Source: Agapanthus africanus (lineage: Eukaryota > Streptophyta > Magnoliopsida > Asparagales > Amaryllidaceae). From it: a stretch of DNA of 64,000 bases. Where the stretch lies: the NCBI GenBank assembly GCA_030015575.1, contig CM057337.1, positions 340,638,583 through 340,702,582 of the forward strand, written 5' to 3'. The translations under genes and the position numbers were made by a program. Each line of letters begins with the position of its first letter. Position 1 is the first letter of the stretch. A model generated the notes under the pieces. It saw only the letters and a program-made list of their open reading frames with translations, was not told the origin of the DNA and did not search any database. Shown piece by piece: positions 20,981 to 33,359 of the stretch.

Positions 20981-23667
20981 ACTTTAGTGTATGCTCTTGC
21001 AAGATCAGATTGGTTATTATTTTATCTAATCAGGATGGCTCCCACTGTTTTTATCAAATCTTCCTTCAAACCCTAAAAGGAAAGACTAGCCGGGATTAAT
21101 TACACCCTACAGCTTCGCCAATCTTTCAGCCAGGACAGTGTCGGTACTTTGAGGGAGGTTCCCCGTGCTTTTGCACGGACCTTATTAAAGTAAACCTCGT
21201 TTTCCCAGAGGCGTAACCCCGTTGACACCTTTCTAGACACCTACTTGATCGGCTAATTGTCCTGTGTAAAACTCTCCCAGGAGTAACAATTACTCGCAGT
21301 GGGTATCGGGATCCAACTATCTCATAGAAGGTATGCAATCTCATTGCAAATTTCAACACTTGAAATTCCCGATAATATTTTTCCCCAAACGATCTATGAC
21401 CTTGACAAGGTCAACAAACCATAGACCGTAAGTCAAGTTCAACCCGTCATTTCTTGATTGAATTAAACCCACCCGCACGACCCTTGACAAGGTCAACAAG
21501 GTTGTATGACTACCCTAAAACAATCTGCATCATATGCATAAACAGATAAATACTGGTCAGCTACCGCACACTACGCCTTGACAAGGTCAACAAACGCAGC
21601 ACGAATACTAAACAGGACTTATCTGAAATGACGGAGGGCTGCGACAGGTTTTTCTGAAAACCTATTGCGTAATGAACTTGATATCGTCATATAATCATGT
21701 GAATTTTGAAATGGAGTGATTCTGAGGCTTTTATTAGTTTTGCTAAAGAGGTCACTCCCGGTGAAGGGATCTCGGCTCTTTCCTTATGGAATAAGGTGCA
21801 GGATATATCATATACATCACTATGCAAAGCAAAACTCCAAAAGCAATCAAAAACAAACCGAGTGTTGTAGCATCTGCCAGTTTTGCTAAAGAGGTCACTC
21901 CCGGTGAAGGGATCTCGGCTCTTTCCTCATCGAATAAGGTGCAAGGTATATCATATATACCGCTATGCAAAGCAAAACTGTAGCTACCCTTTTTAAAAAA
22001 TTTGATTCTACAACATCTTTTAGGTTTCTTTTCTTTCATTAATCACATTAATGAAGTCCCATCATTTAAGTCACCTAAACATCACAGATAAATACGACGT
22101 ACACTTATGCCATCCGCATTCGCCTCGATGTCCTCTCGTGCACCGTTAGGTTAGGTAACTAACGGCAGAGCGGGGCAGGGCTAGCGCGGGTGTACATCAT
22201 AAGTAACGCCTATATAATATATCATATATACTATATACAGTATTTATCACAGCACATCAAATGATTACATCACAGATATCGCAGCAGAAGAAACATATGA
22301 AACATTTGATATACTAGGACGTCCGTGTTTTATTTTGAGCCTCTATAAAACACGAATTCCACAGTCGTGATGAATAGCCAAACCCACACCCCTAGACCCC
22401 TACGAGAGCGGCAAGCAACCCTACCAATTCTAGAGTTAGGAGACCTGGACTCGACTCCTTGAGTTGGTCTCCCACTGGACTCTAGAACCCCGTTACTTGT
22501 GCTCTCCTCCTTGGGTCTATCCTAGTGCGGAAAAGTAAATAATATACAAATGGTGACATCGACCTCATCCCGGAAGTGCCCCAATAAAAGAATATTACAT
22601 ACATTTTATTTTACATGAATGAAAATAAAAAACTCTCATCTCACATAAAACCCCCCGGCTATTCAGAACGCGACGATCCAATATAACATATCCAGCAACA
22701 CATAACATCACATGTCATCAACGTAAGTAAATACGCGCATCCCAATTGTCGTTGACATATAGCAACGAAACGGGGATATCACATATTACACTTACGGTCA
22801 CAGAAAAGAAAGTGTAAAACTACAACATTTGGAATCCACAATCTCTTTAGACATCGTAAATCCGAAATATCACATATTTCGCATTTCATGCCTAACCTGT
22901 GTGAATTCCACATATTGTATCACATTCCAGATAAATAGACAGTATTAAACTTTCCGATCGAATAATCAAATACCCAAAATTTCTTAAATAGCTCAACACT
23001 TGAGCGGAGTTCAAAAATTCCAGAATACGTCACAGTAGCAACGGTTCAGCTGTAGAAGGGTCAAGCCAACGACTCACATGTGGCACGCCGTACTGCCCCA
23101 AATCCTAAGGTTCAAAGGGCAGTTCAAGACGGTCACGTAATCGAGTTAAGGTTTGTTGTCTTCTAGAGGGTCCATCGCATCACATGCACATTTTTCCGAA
23201 ATATTTAAACCCTAGAAAAATTCAACACTTGAATGTTTTTCATGCCGGGAAAAATTGAGTTAATGATATCCGTTCGAACATTTTAGTACTTTCTAAATTA
23301 TCCGGAATAACATAACAAAATTAAATTCTCCGATCGAATTAACGATTACAAAATAAACCCCAAAAATACTCAACACATGAGTCACAATAAAAATACTCAG
23401 AAAGATTCAGGAATCGTACTGGAAATTACTTCATGAAGAACCGTCCCCAATACTCCTTCTCATGGTAACGCTTTAAAATTACCACGTGGAGGCCTTGAGG
23501 GCTCGTTTTTCATGGTAACACTTAAAATTACCTGCTGAATTTTTTAGGTATTTTTAATTCTGAAAATACACAGTTTTTAAAACATGTACAGAGAGGGGTT
23601 CATCTTGACGTGTTCGGGTTCGTTCGGAGTTTTAACTTTGTTAACATATCGCCTAATGTTCTAACTA
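20981..23667 (-). other. Long non-coding modular leader of element B
   Basis: This is the counterpart of the A leader without a gag frame. It holds three palindromic CCTTGACAAGGTCAACAA motifs (21400, 21482, 21576), the tandem CTTCACCGGGAGTGACT-type units (about 21737-21975), the hairpin (22143-22165), the 160 bp module (23030-23180) and an LTR-proximal part near 23440-23545. The GC-rich twin motif is absent there; its place holds two CATGGTAAC...TTAAAATTACC phrases. Confidence 0.78.
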
Positions 23668-23680
23668 GGCTCTGATACCA
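23668..23680 (-). other. Primer binding site of element B
   Basis: GGCTCTGATACCA, reverse of the Met-type site, followed by one spacer base and the LTR end. Confidence 0.92.
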
Positions 23681-23681
23681 C

Positions 23682-25889
23682 TGTAGGGTTACTAGGCACA
23701 CTAACAAGGCTCTACAAGGCATCGACCATGCCAAAATTAAATTTTTATGTGCCGAACAACCCTAAGCAAGATCATATACTAGAGTTTAGGCGAAACAAAT
23801 AGCAAGTAAACAACGTTACTCTAAAGGGAATACGAAATACAACCTTTGTAGATCGGTCCTTCACTTCTAAAGCTCCTTGATGAAGTCCCTTCGCTGTGAT
23901 CATGGTTCTCCCGGACTCTTGCATGGCTTCACGAGGCAAAAGATGCGACCTTGCTTGAAGTCTCCGAAGCCGAAGATGATCTACGTCGAGGGAATTCCGA
24001 CTCAAGCTCCTACTTCACTAACTAGAGAATTAGTGAAGTAAACACCCTAAACTAAAGTGCTAGTCTAGTAGAGGATGGAGAAATCGGAAGTGGTTCTTTT
24101 TGGAATTTTATTTCTCACAATCTTTTGCTCTCTTTTCAAAACCCTAGTTTGCTTTTTCTTTTGTTCAAATGAAGAAGATGAACAAAAGAAAGAGGAGAGG
24201 ATAATGATCAAGTGAGTGAGCTAACCATGGTGAGTGAGTATCATATACTAACTCTTGTAGAGACATTACCATAGCTAAGTGTGATGGTTAGGTTAAAAGG
24301 AATCTAAGGTAAAGACAAAGCTAGTAGACTTTGTTAAAGCAAAGTAAGCTTCTACAAGCTTCATGCTCTTTCCAAATCTCCACTAATTTTGTAATTATCT
24401 TAAATAATCATAACCCACCATAATACATAGAATGGTGTATGTCTTACATGCCCAAGTCAAGTGTATCATCAACCATTATACAAAAAGAAAACACATTTTA
24501 TATATATCATCAATATATATATCAAAGTGTGCACATGTGAGAAAAACCTAAAGTGAACAAGTGTTAGTTAATGTAAATTAGTATATCAAATATACAATTA
24601 TACAATAAATTATTAAATCAACACTTGACTTAATAATCCGGTCATATCACATATAACCGACTAACATCCAATGTACCGACTTATCGAATCAACACTTGAT
24701 TCGATAATCCGGCTATATCACATGTAACCGACCGATACAAGAAGTCGCGAGAATAGAATATGGTATCACATACACGTATTATTCTCGGTCCCGCACATAT
24801 CACATATGCGCCCCTATTTCGTTTTGCCTGAGCCAGTAAAACCTCTGTGTAGGACTCTAAAGACTCGTCAATACGCCGGCAGTAGGTGATGATCACATCA
24901 CGCACCCACAAGCTGTCAGTGGTACTAGCTGGACGTAACGGCTACCCGGGTATTGAGCGATCAGAAGAGCAAGCCCGCTCCAACTCCTGTAAAAGCCTGC
25001 CGGTAACACTTCCCGTACAGTCCGGTCTCCTCGTCTGATATGTCGCATATCAATTCTAGCGGTGGTAAACGTCAGACCCCGATAACCGATAAGTCGTGCC
25101 GATGTGAGGCTCATAACTGGTCGAGAAACTACTGGTAACACTTACCAGTAAATCTCTAAATCAGACCTGGCCAGGGACTTCCCTGTTACGGCCAATCGAG
25201 CACAGCGCAACATCAACCCTCAATACCGGGAGAGACGAAACCCATCCTATCGCTCATTGCCTCCATGTGACTCGGGACTGTACCCAAAAACCACCGTTTT
25301 GCACGCCTTCATGGACGTGGTAAGGTGGAAATCAAAGCATAGTAGGAATCACACAAGGCTCTATGACGATCTCGGGTCTACAGACTAACCTGCACAAGTG
25401 TCACCAGAGAACTGCCATCTGACGTGAGGTATAATACCATCTGGGAGTTCTCGGCGAGTCCGTCCAGTGTACCCAGTCTCCACTGAGCACCCGTATACCA
25501 TCTCTGATGTCAAACACCAATGGATATGGGTCATCCATCGCCCATCTCATGGGTCGAGAATCGTATACGCTAGTCTACCCTGGTATATCGATGTCCCGTC
25601 TCGATACACCCACGACTAGGGACCTTGAAGGATGTACTTATGGACTACCATGTCCCCACTAGTATGATCCGCATCATAGTCCAGGTAGTCAAGTACACAT
25701 CCTAAGGGCTTTACCAACATGTAACTATAAGACAGTATAAAGAGACAAGTATACATGTTAAAGTAAAGAGCAACCAGATAACATACTATCATATCGAGCA
25801 AGAAAGTCCTCTCTATATATGTCCAAGCATCCAATATAATATACATCATCTGTACAATACTGGCCTCTAGGGCATACATACAACTAACA
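23682..25889 (-). repeat. 5' LTR of element B (2208 bp)
   Basis: On the minus strand it starts TGTTAGTTGTATGTATGCCC at 25889 and ends CCCTACA at 23682. It is collinear with the A 3' LTR. Confidence 0.92.
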
Positions 25890-26250
25890 GTATATTATTG
25901 GACAGATGAGATCGTTGTTATGTTAGAAGATATGTTTTTTATTTATGTCTGGGATTCTTATTGATATCCTACATACTGACTTTTTATTTCCGCTGTTGAT
26001 ATTGTTGATCCCAACTAAGGATGCAACCAAATTTAAAAATTTATAATTGTTTTTATTATGAATTCAACAGTGAGTTATTGTTAATATCTTAATTCAATAA
26101 ATCGGTGATTTTTACTTAAAACTATATTTTCTTGAAAATTCCGCAAAAAGGATTTGGTCTTGGTTTTTTTCGGTTTACTCGGGTTGTGTAAATATTTTTA
26201 GATAATACACAATCTAAGTGCCGGTCACATTCAAACTTTGGGTCGTGACA
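25890..26250 (+). repeat. Element I: tail of an unassigned LTR
   Basis: This AT-rich stretch ends AAGTGCCGGTCACATTC...GGGTCGTGACA. That resembles the end of the G LTR (AAGTGCCAGTCACGGGC...GGGTCGTGACA at 31941-31985) but differs upstream. I read it as the 3' part of a related Gypsy LTR into which B inserted. The rest of the LTR lies left of the window. Confidence 0.55.
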
Positions 26251-26796
26251 GTCATGAGGGTAGAGGAGGGAGCTTGAGGTAAAGAAGAAGAAGAAAATGG
26301 TGGGGGGGGGGGGAAATGAAAGGCAGCACTCTCCCTCTCTCTCTTTCTCACTCTCATTCTCTCTTCTAGCATGCTCTCATAATATCATTATGCCCCCTCT
26401 CTCTTTCCTCAATCATTCCTCCTTTTCTTTTCTTTTCTTTTCCCACCCAAAAGCCCAACCATAACATAAAACAACACAATGAAATAACATGTAACATGTC
26501 ATGGTGCACTAACCATGAAAACTGTAGAAACACGGATTTGGCCTAATCGCGATTAGCAGTGCATTAATCGGGTTTTTATCGAAACTGCATATAATAATTT
26601 TTAAAAATGCCAAATCCTTTAAATATATTTTTCAATGAACAAATCATTTTAATTTCCATTTATTTCACAATTATTGGTATATATTTATACCCTTTTTTCG
26701 AAAACCCCAATTTCGCAAATCGGGCAGTTTTCGGGAAATATATTATTTTAATATTAAATTCCAAAAATAATATTTTATATTTTCTGAAATGTTACA
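26251..26796 (-). repeat. Element H: 3' LTR start (546 bp)
   Basis: On the minus strand it begins TGTAACATTTCAGAAAATAT at 26796, like the G LTR start, and shares the GCTAATCGCGATTA phrase (near 26550) with G (27862). It is interrupted at 26251 by the end of LTR I. It contains a 12-base G run (26302-26313) and CT-rich stretches. Confidence 0.65.
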
Positions 26797-27654
26797 ATCT
26801 TCCCCACTTAAATAAATTCGGTCCCCAAATTTAAATTTAAACCCCCAAAATCTAAAATTTCTATAATCAGCTCAATTCAACGGGGCTCCAAAATCGCGGA
26901 AGATGCGCGTCAAGTGCGTATGAAAACGAGTATGAAACTCAAAATCGAACTCCGTCAAGCGTCTTGCAAATTCTCGGATTTTCATGCATATCCTCGGAGT
27001 TATAATGGAGATAAAATCTCGAAATCCACTACAGAAATCCAATATACACTAGTGAAGTACTATAATACGTATATGATACGCATCCTTGGAAAACTCCAAA
27101 ATTTGAATAAAATACATGCAAAATCCTTTCTGAATCGCTGTGTGATGCGTAACTCACGGTATAAGTGACGGACGCTCATTTGTAAAATAGTAAATATAGT
27201 TTCATATATGTTTTGCCCAAATATACGTTCCATCCTTTTTGAAATATTCCAACAAGGTTTTCCTTTATAAAACGTTTGTGTCGCTCACGGACACGTAGGA
27301 AATAGCGAGACTATAGCTCCTTTTTGAAAACCTTTTGGTAAAATTTTTAATGCAAGCAAAGTACTCAGGTACTGTCTTCAGATCAGTCTTGTTCGGCAAC
27401 TGCATAACATAGTGCTCAACATGAAACAAGGTGCCCAAAAGCAAAATCAGCTTCAAAAGGCGTATCCAATAATCACGTGCATCTGGTGTGCACGAAAATT
27501 AAATCTAAATACAAGTTCTACGAATATGCACAAAACCAAAACTAAGTGCAACGGGTGTGCACGAAAGCATCTGTCCAGTGCAACGGGGTGTGCACGACAA
27601 CAATATCTGGTGCATCTATTGTGCACGAAAATCTCAAATCTGATGCATCAAATG
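26797..27654 (-). other. Element H: polypurine tract and 3' internal region
   Basis: ATCTTCCCCACTTAAA (26797 onward) is the reverse of the G purine tract. Next to it is the reversed GGGGACCGAATTTATTTAAG phrase. The rest is non-coding, with a run of GTGCAC-type hairpins at about 27476-27650. G begins at 27655, so G inserted into H. Confidence 0.65.
27476..27650 (-). repeat. GTGCAC hairpin array in H
   Basis: Five or six short units of the type GTGCATCTGGTGTGCAC or GTGCAACGGGTGTGCAC lie 30-45 bp apart. The same type of array lies at the same distance from the purine tract in G, in the opposite orientation. Confidence 0.65.
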
Positions 27655-30600
27655 TGTAACATTTCAGAAAAATAAAATATTATTTTGGGAATTTTTATAA
27701 TTTAATATTAATTTTAATGAATATTTTAATATTTCGATATAATTAAATACCGATAAATGGGAAAAAAATTTGGAAAATTATAGAAATTACTAAAAGAGGG
27801 TGTTTTATGTGAATTATGCAAATTTTAAGTTTTTATGATTAGTTTGACACTAATTTAGTGCTAATCGCGATTAAAAATCGCTAATCGGATTTTTAGCATA
27901 TTTGTGCAAAACATGCACCATATCTTTTTACACTTGTTACATATTTTTCCATGGCTTTTCTACATGTTTTATTATGGCATTCTTGCATGGTTGTTAATTA
28001 GGGAGAATGAGAAAAAGAAAAGAAAAGAAAAAAGGAAAATGAATAAAGAAAGGAGGTATGGGCAAGAGAGAGAGAGAGATGGGAGGGGTCAACCATGGTA
28101 TGCCCCTTGTTCTCATTGCATTATCTTCATCATTTTCTTCTTCCCTTCCCCTCAAAACTGCTGCCCTCTCTCTCCCTCCCCCTCAAAGACCTCACAACAC
28201 CATTAAAACCCTTCCAAAATCCCATTCCCACTTCACAAATTTTGTGCACAAGCACACAAGCCACCCTTTGGACAAAGAAAAATCACATTTTGGTGCTGTA
28301 GGGGATTCTTGGGTCCCAAATGAGTAATCATTCCATCCTTAAGGTTGAATTTCCATTCCCTTAGCATCCATGTTAGTTTAGAACCGATATTGTGTGGTTT
28401 TGGTGAACTTTGGAAATTCCAAGTCAGGGTTTAGGGTTTGAATTGATTTCAAAAGTGAATTGAGGTGTAATTAGGGACTATAACCCCTGTTGTGATGTTA
28501 CATTGGACTAAACCAGAAACTAGAAACCCGGAATACGGATTTAGAAAAAACGATATCGGAAGAATTGTGGATTATGTGATTGTATTTGGAAATCTGCTAA
28601 CACCCGGGTCACCTGAAAATATTTTTGCATTGACAGTGATACATGCAGGCACCAAGAAGGCATCACCCAAAACCCTAGCCCCTATCTCCCCAACCAGGCC
28701 GCAGATTTAATCCTGATGGCCGCAAATTACGGCCTGGGTCCCACCATTTTGATTCGTGTTTCTTCCATGGCTCCATCTCCAGTAAACTAGACCCTTAGCA
28801 TAGGCAACATTGGCAGTTTTGACCTAGGGTGAAATCTGGGACCATTTTCAATAGTTGCTGTTTCGATTCGGGTTTCATTTTGCGTATTTTGCATTCTGGA
28901 TTTTTGTGTCTGTGTTGTACCTCGATCATTCGATGTTTGTACGACGATATCGAGGGTTGCTTGGTGGTTTTGAAAGCGTAGTCTATAGGTTCTAACTTAT
29001 AGGCCTTAGCGTGATGTTTTGGTATTCCCGATGTGATTTTAATACGCATTCTGATTGTGTTATCTATGTAGGTACCTTCACGTGGGTTTCATACGATGAA
29101 GAAGATGAAGGCGATTTCGACACCGACACACAAGAAACAGGTGAGTAGATTATATCTACGGGGGAAGTCGGGTGGATGGCGTATAGCACCCCCGCAGTTC
29201 GATGTCTAGTATACTATATATACTATATATATATGATAGCTTATAGTGTGTCGTGGATACTTGAGATGAGATTAGGTGTACTAAGGTTAGATTTGGGTGT
29301 AGGAGTAAACTAGTATAGTTCCTAGTTGCGAACCCTAGAATAGGCTTACACCCATACGCACACACCTGCATATTCGTTATACATATACTTAGATGACGAG
29401 GATAGTGTATGAAGTTTGGATATGAGTCAATTATGATTGGGCATAGTGCCATGAGATCGGTGATATATTGTGATTCGTATTTGGGATACGACATGGGACT
29501 TTAGCGGGCCTTTGGACGTGTGTTTTACACACGCATTCGTAATTACCTAGATAGTATCGATTTGTACTAGACGTAGATCAGTACCCCAGATCATGAGATA
29601 TGATGATAAGGATACCTGATAATTGATGAGAGGAATGTGATATTGACCCGTACCCAGCTTTTGGGATGCCGTATGATGATTTACCGTACGAGCTTTATAT
29701 TGATGATAGATCTACACTCATGACTCGAGGATGTCATATGATATCGTATCGCATGCGGTACCTTTGAGGCGGGATCACCGACTATTATATATATATATAT
29801 ATGTATGTATGTATCGACTCAAAAAACTAACGAATCGGGAGTATTTTAAAGACAGGCAAAGGAATTCTACGGATATTTTCAAAAGACGCATCTTTTCTTA
29901 AAAACACCGTAGCCCTTATTTTCCTAAAAACCCCGATTCGTCTTCTTTCAAATGGCAAAACAATATGATATGGATGCATTGATGTAGCTTCTACACTGTT
30001 GTGTTTATTATTCATTTGCTGTGTATGCTTACTGTTTGCATCGCATTGCATGATAAAAATGGTTATTGTTATATTAAACTTATGCTGTTAGGACACCAGC
30101 CCCATTATCGATGATGCATATGTTCCACGTACACCTCCTTGCCGGCTCACACACTTCATCATCGATAATTGCCATGTCACTACACCGTAGTACTGTTGCA
30201 TTCAGGATATGATCCCTTGCATGGCATACTTGTGTACATACCTATTGTACACCCATACTTACATACATAAGTATTTGCACATACATAGATGATTCTGGCT
30301 TGATTAGAGATTTGGGAACCGCAAGATACTCTTTAAAACTGATTCATTTTAAAAGAGCGGTTTTCCCTAAATATGTGCATATTACTATTCCATATTGCAT
30401 GATATATTGATATGCTTACATTCCTTTTACATGTCGCATACATCATGCTTTTGATTATACGCATAGAGATATGTTGTTTCCATGATATTTCTGGATTTCG
30501 GAACCGTGGATATTTCAAAAGAGATTATATAATTGTTTTAAAAAACCCGGTTACCCTTGATATGATATTTCAGTGCGTCCACCATATGTTTTCTCGGTGC

Positions 30601-31985
30601 TGAGAGCGACATGTGAAACCCGATTCGAGGAGGCGGATGAGGCCGATTGCGGGTACATGGTGGACCCAGTATGGTACCCCGGGGCGAGAACGGATCTGCT
30701 GTGTAGCTAAACGGTGAGCCTGGCAGAGGGACCACTACCTACCGGTGATTGTATTTAAGCTCGATGGATATCCAGAGGATACCAACCGGAGTTGAGAGGA
30801 TTTACGTGCCCTATATATATGAGGATTTACATGCCGATGCTATGCACAGGTTTCATGATGTTTTTGAGTGTCGATGCTTGGCACTCAGGTTCCATGATTT
30901 GATATGTCGCGAGTGACACATGTTGATTTACATCCTCATACTTCCATGCATATGCTTTATGATATTTACATGCATGATGCTTATTGTCATTGGGTGACAC
31001 GTGGACGATTTCCATATACCTATATTGACATTGATGATATTGATCACATAGTTGGATGATATTCACATACTCATAGATTTCCTGATATAGTTGACATTGA
31101 TTACATTGATCATACCTCATATTTTTGATATGTTACTACCTGAGGCACTGACACGAGCATTTGGTATTACACATAGTATAGATATTTACCCTTGCCACCT
31201 TTTCATGCTTCAGACTTATTCATTTGAGGTTTATATGTATATATCTGATCGTATTGCCCTAGGATTATATCATGCATACGATTTCTACTCTGCGATATTT
31301 TCTATTCACGAGTTGGCAACTCACCCCCGTTGTGCCACAGTTCTTGCAGGTTTACCGTACAAGTTCCATTGCGGCTTTTCTGGCACCTTGCTTACTTTCT
31401 GGGTGATTTGCTTTGGTAGGTGGATTCTTTTGCATCAGAACCACTATTGTATATGTATTATTCAGTTGTATCTAGAAATTCCATCAATCATACTTGTATA
31501 TTGTTTCAGAATTAGAAAACCAGTTATGTATTATTTCAGCCTTAGAGTCGCGCGTTGTAGTATTATGGTTTTCATATTGATTTTGAGTTCTTTTGAGTTT
31601 TGATCCTCGCCCTTTGGCGTTGTATATTATATTGCTTGCGTGGTTGTGACCGTCGATTGACGAAGAGCTAGCTCCCGCTTGGGGATGCCTTTTATCATTG
31701 TGTATATATTATTCTTGTTGTACCCCGTTCGGGGCCATTATTTACAGAGGAAACTCTGCCGAAATTTTCAGAAAAGAATATAGATTTTAAAAATGCATAT
31801 TCGGCTCACTTATTTAAAAGCCTTGTTTTTAAAACATGTTTTCCTTACTTCTTAAAAACTAGTTTTTTTATTTACTCCATAAAATGGTTTTAGATTTCTG
31901 GGCTTTTGTCTTACTTGAATTAGATGGGGTCCTATAGACTTCATATGATTCAAGTGCCAGTCACGGGCTATTTCGGGTCGTGACA
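27655..31985 (+). repeat. 5' LTR of element G (4331 bp)
   Basis: It runs from TGTAACATTTCAGAAAAATA to GGGTCGTGACA. It aligns with 36453-38394 and 60402-64000. Relative to the copy at 60402 it lacks about 97 bp (62549-62645). Short open frames inside (for example at 31091-31603) have no recognisable domain. An (AT)n-(TATG)n tract lies near 29786-29814. Confidence 0.85.
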
Positions 31986-31987
31986 AA

Positions 31988-32002
31988 GTTGGTATTAGAG
32001 TG
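31988..32002 (+). other. Primer binding site of element G
   Basis: GTTGGTATTAGAGTG, two bases after the LTR end, is a variant of the Met-type site TGGTATCAGAG with C to T at position 7. Confidence 0.65.
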
Positions 32003-33359
32003 CTAGGTTAATCTTGGTTCGAGTCTAAGTTTGACTATGCGGAGCTTAGGGCGTTTATATATATACGGAACTTAGGCTTGGCCTTACGGAACTTAGACTT
32101 AGTCGAGGGTGTATTATACCCGAACTTTCGTTACGTAGGATGACCCTTGGTTAATGGAGTAGGTAGCTTGAGTAGGGTGACGTACCGTACGTATGTTCCG
32201 CGGCATATTTACGATACGCTACTCCTCTTAAGAAACCTTAGGATGTACATTTCCTTGCACAGTATTATATTCATTCCTATGATCTATCCACATCGATATT
32301 GGTTATGATTTTGCTGCTACGATTACACGGGCAGAGAGAGCTACGGCTAGAGTTGCGTCAGCTTGAGCTCGTCACGGACGAGGACTGACCAGGGCATGAT
32401 TCCAGAGACGTACGATTGCATAGAGAGGAGTCGTTTTATTGTGTTTTCGCGGCATGAACGTTTGACAGATCGCTCTTACGAGATTTCCCGGATGTGCTAA
32501 TCGACACCAGAGGATCAGGCTACTGCTAGAGGCCAGTCAGAATGTGATGACCATTGATATATCGCTTATTCATGATGATTGAGGCGCTGTTCAGCGTATA
32601 GACGAATGAGCCAGTTGTTGCTGCAAATGACGAGATATCGCCCAGATGTTGGAACTACTGCAGCAGAAGTATATACTTAGAGATATGATGGAAGGTCGCT
32701 AGTCACCCAAGGATGAAGGACTAGGACATGTGGTTCGTTCGCTTACCCCGATGCGAGATCATCAGATTGATTGATTCTAGCTAGAGACGACTTCACGCAG
32801 GTTCGTTGGTAGTCGATGGAGGCGATCAAATGTCAGAAACCCATATTGCAAGTTTAAAGTATTCGGAAAGACATGCAAGCGATTCTATGGACCCTCTAGA
32901 AGAATGAAATCCTAACTCGACATAATGACCGTGTGAAAGCCTTTGAACCTTAGGGTTTGCGGCAGTTCCGCGGCGCCATTAGTGAGGCTTGGGTTTGCCC
33001 TTCTACAGCTGGTCCACCGATGCTGAGGTATGTACTCGATACTATTAAACTGTACTCAAGATGTTGATCTCTTGGGGGATTGTGAGGTTTTGACGAATCG
33101 ATCAAAAGGTTCGACATCATTCGGATATCATGTGATGGGACATATTGCTTGGGAGAATCCGGATACGAGTATAGCCGTTGGAGCGCAGTCCATGCAGCCA
33201 TGAGAAGACGAGTCCGAATCAGTCGACATTGGAACAAAGTGGAGTAAAGAGTTCGCACGAGATTTCAACGAGATGACGCTCCACTCCGCTGACATCAGAG
33301 ATGCGATACCTATGCAGAGGCATTGGGATGCGACCAGTTTCCGAGGAAATGCTGTGCTG
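32003..33359 (+). other. Element G 5' internal region, non-coding
   Basis: No frame or domain is recognised. A copy of the 160 bp module from the Copia leaders lies at 32883-33030. Within it, GCGGCAGTTCCGCGGCGCC (32959-32977) resembles one unit of the GC-rich twin motif. Confidence 0.65.

Larger units (their letters stand above)
16042..25889 (-). mobile_element. Element B: gag-less Angela-like Copia
   Basis: On the minus strand: 5' LTR (25889 to 23682), primer site, leader of about 2.7 kb, pol (about 20922 to 17677), purine tract, and a 3' LTR from 17662 that is cut at 16042 by the insertion of D. The outer 596 bp of the 3' LTR must lie left of the window. Pol follows Copia order but gag is missing. 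The right flank is the tail of a different LTR (25890-26250), so B inserted there. Confidence 0.9.

Noticed and set aside
21126-21359. Frames with the phrase KFAMRLHTFYEIVGSRYPL in A and B as a possible gag remnant
   Set aside because: Similar in A (2915-3130) and B only because the DNA is similar. E breaks the frame, and there is no gag profile or zinc knuckle.
31091-31603. 170-codon open frame in the G 5' LTR
   Set aside because: No domain is recognisable, composition is that of AT-rich LTR, and it lies in a non-coding long LTR. The window ends before the duplicate copy can be compared fully.
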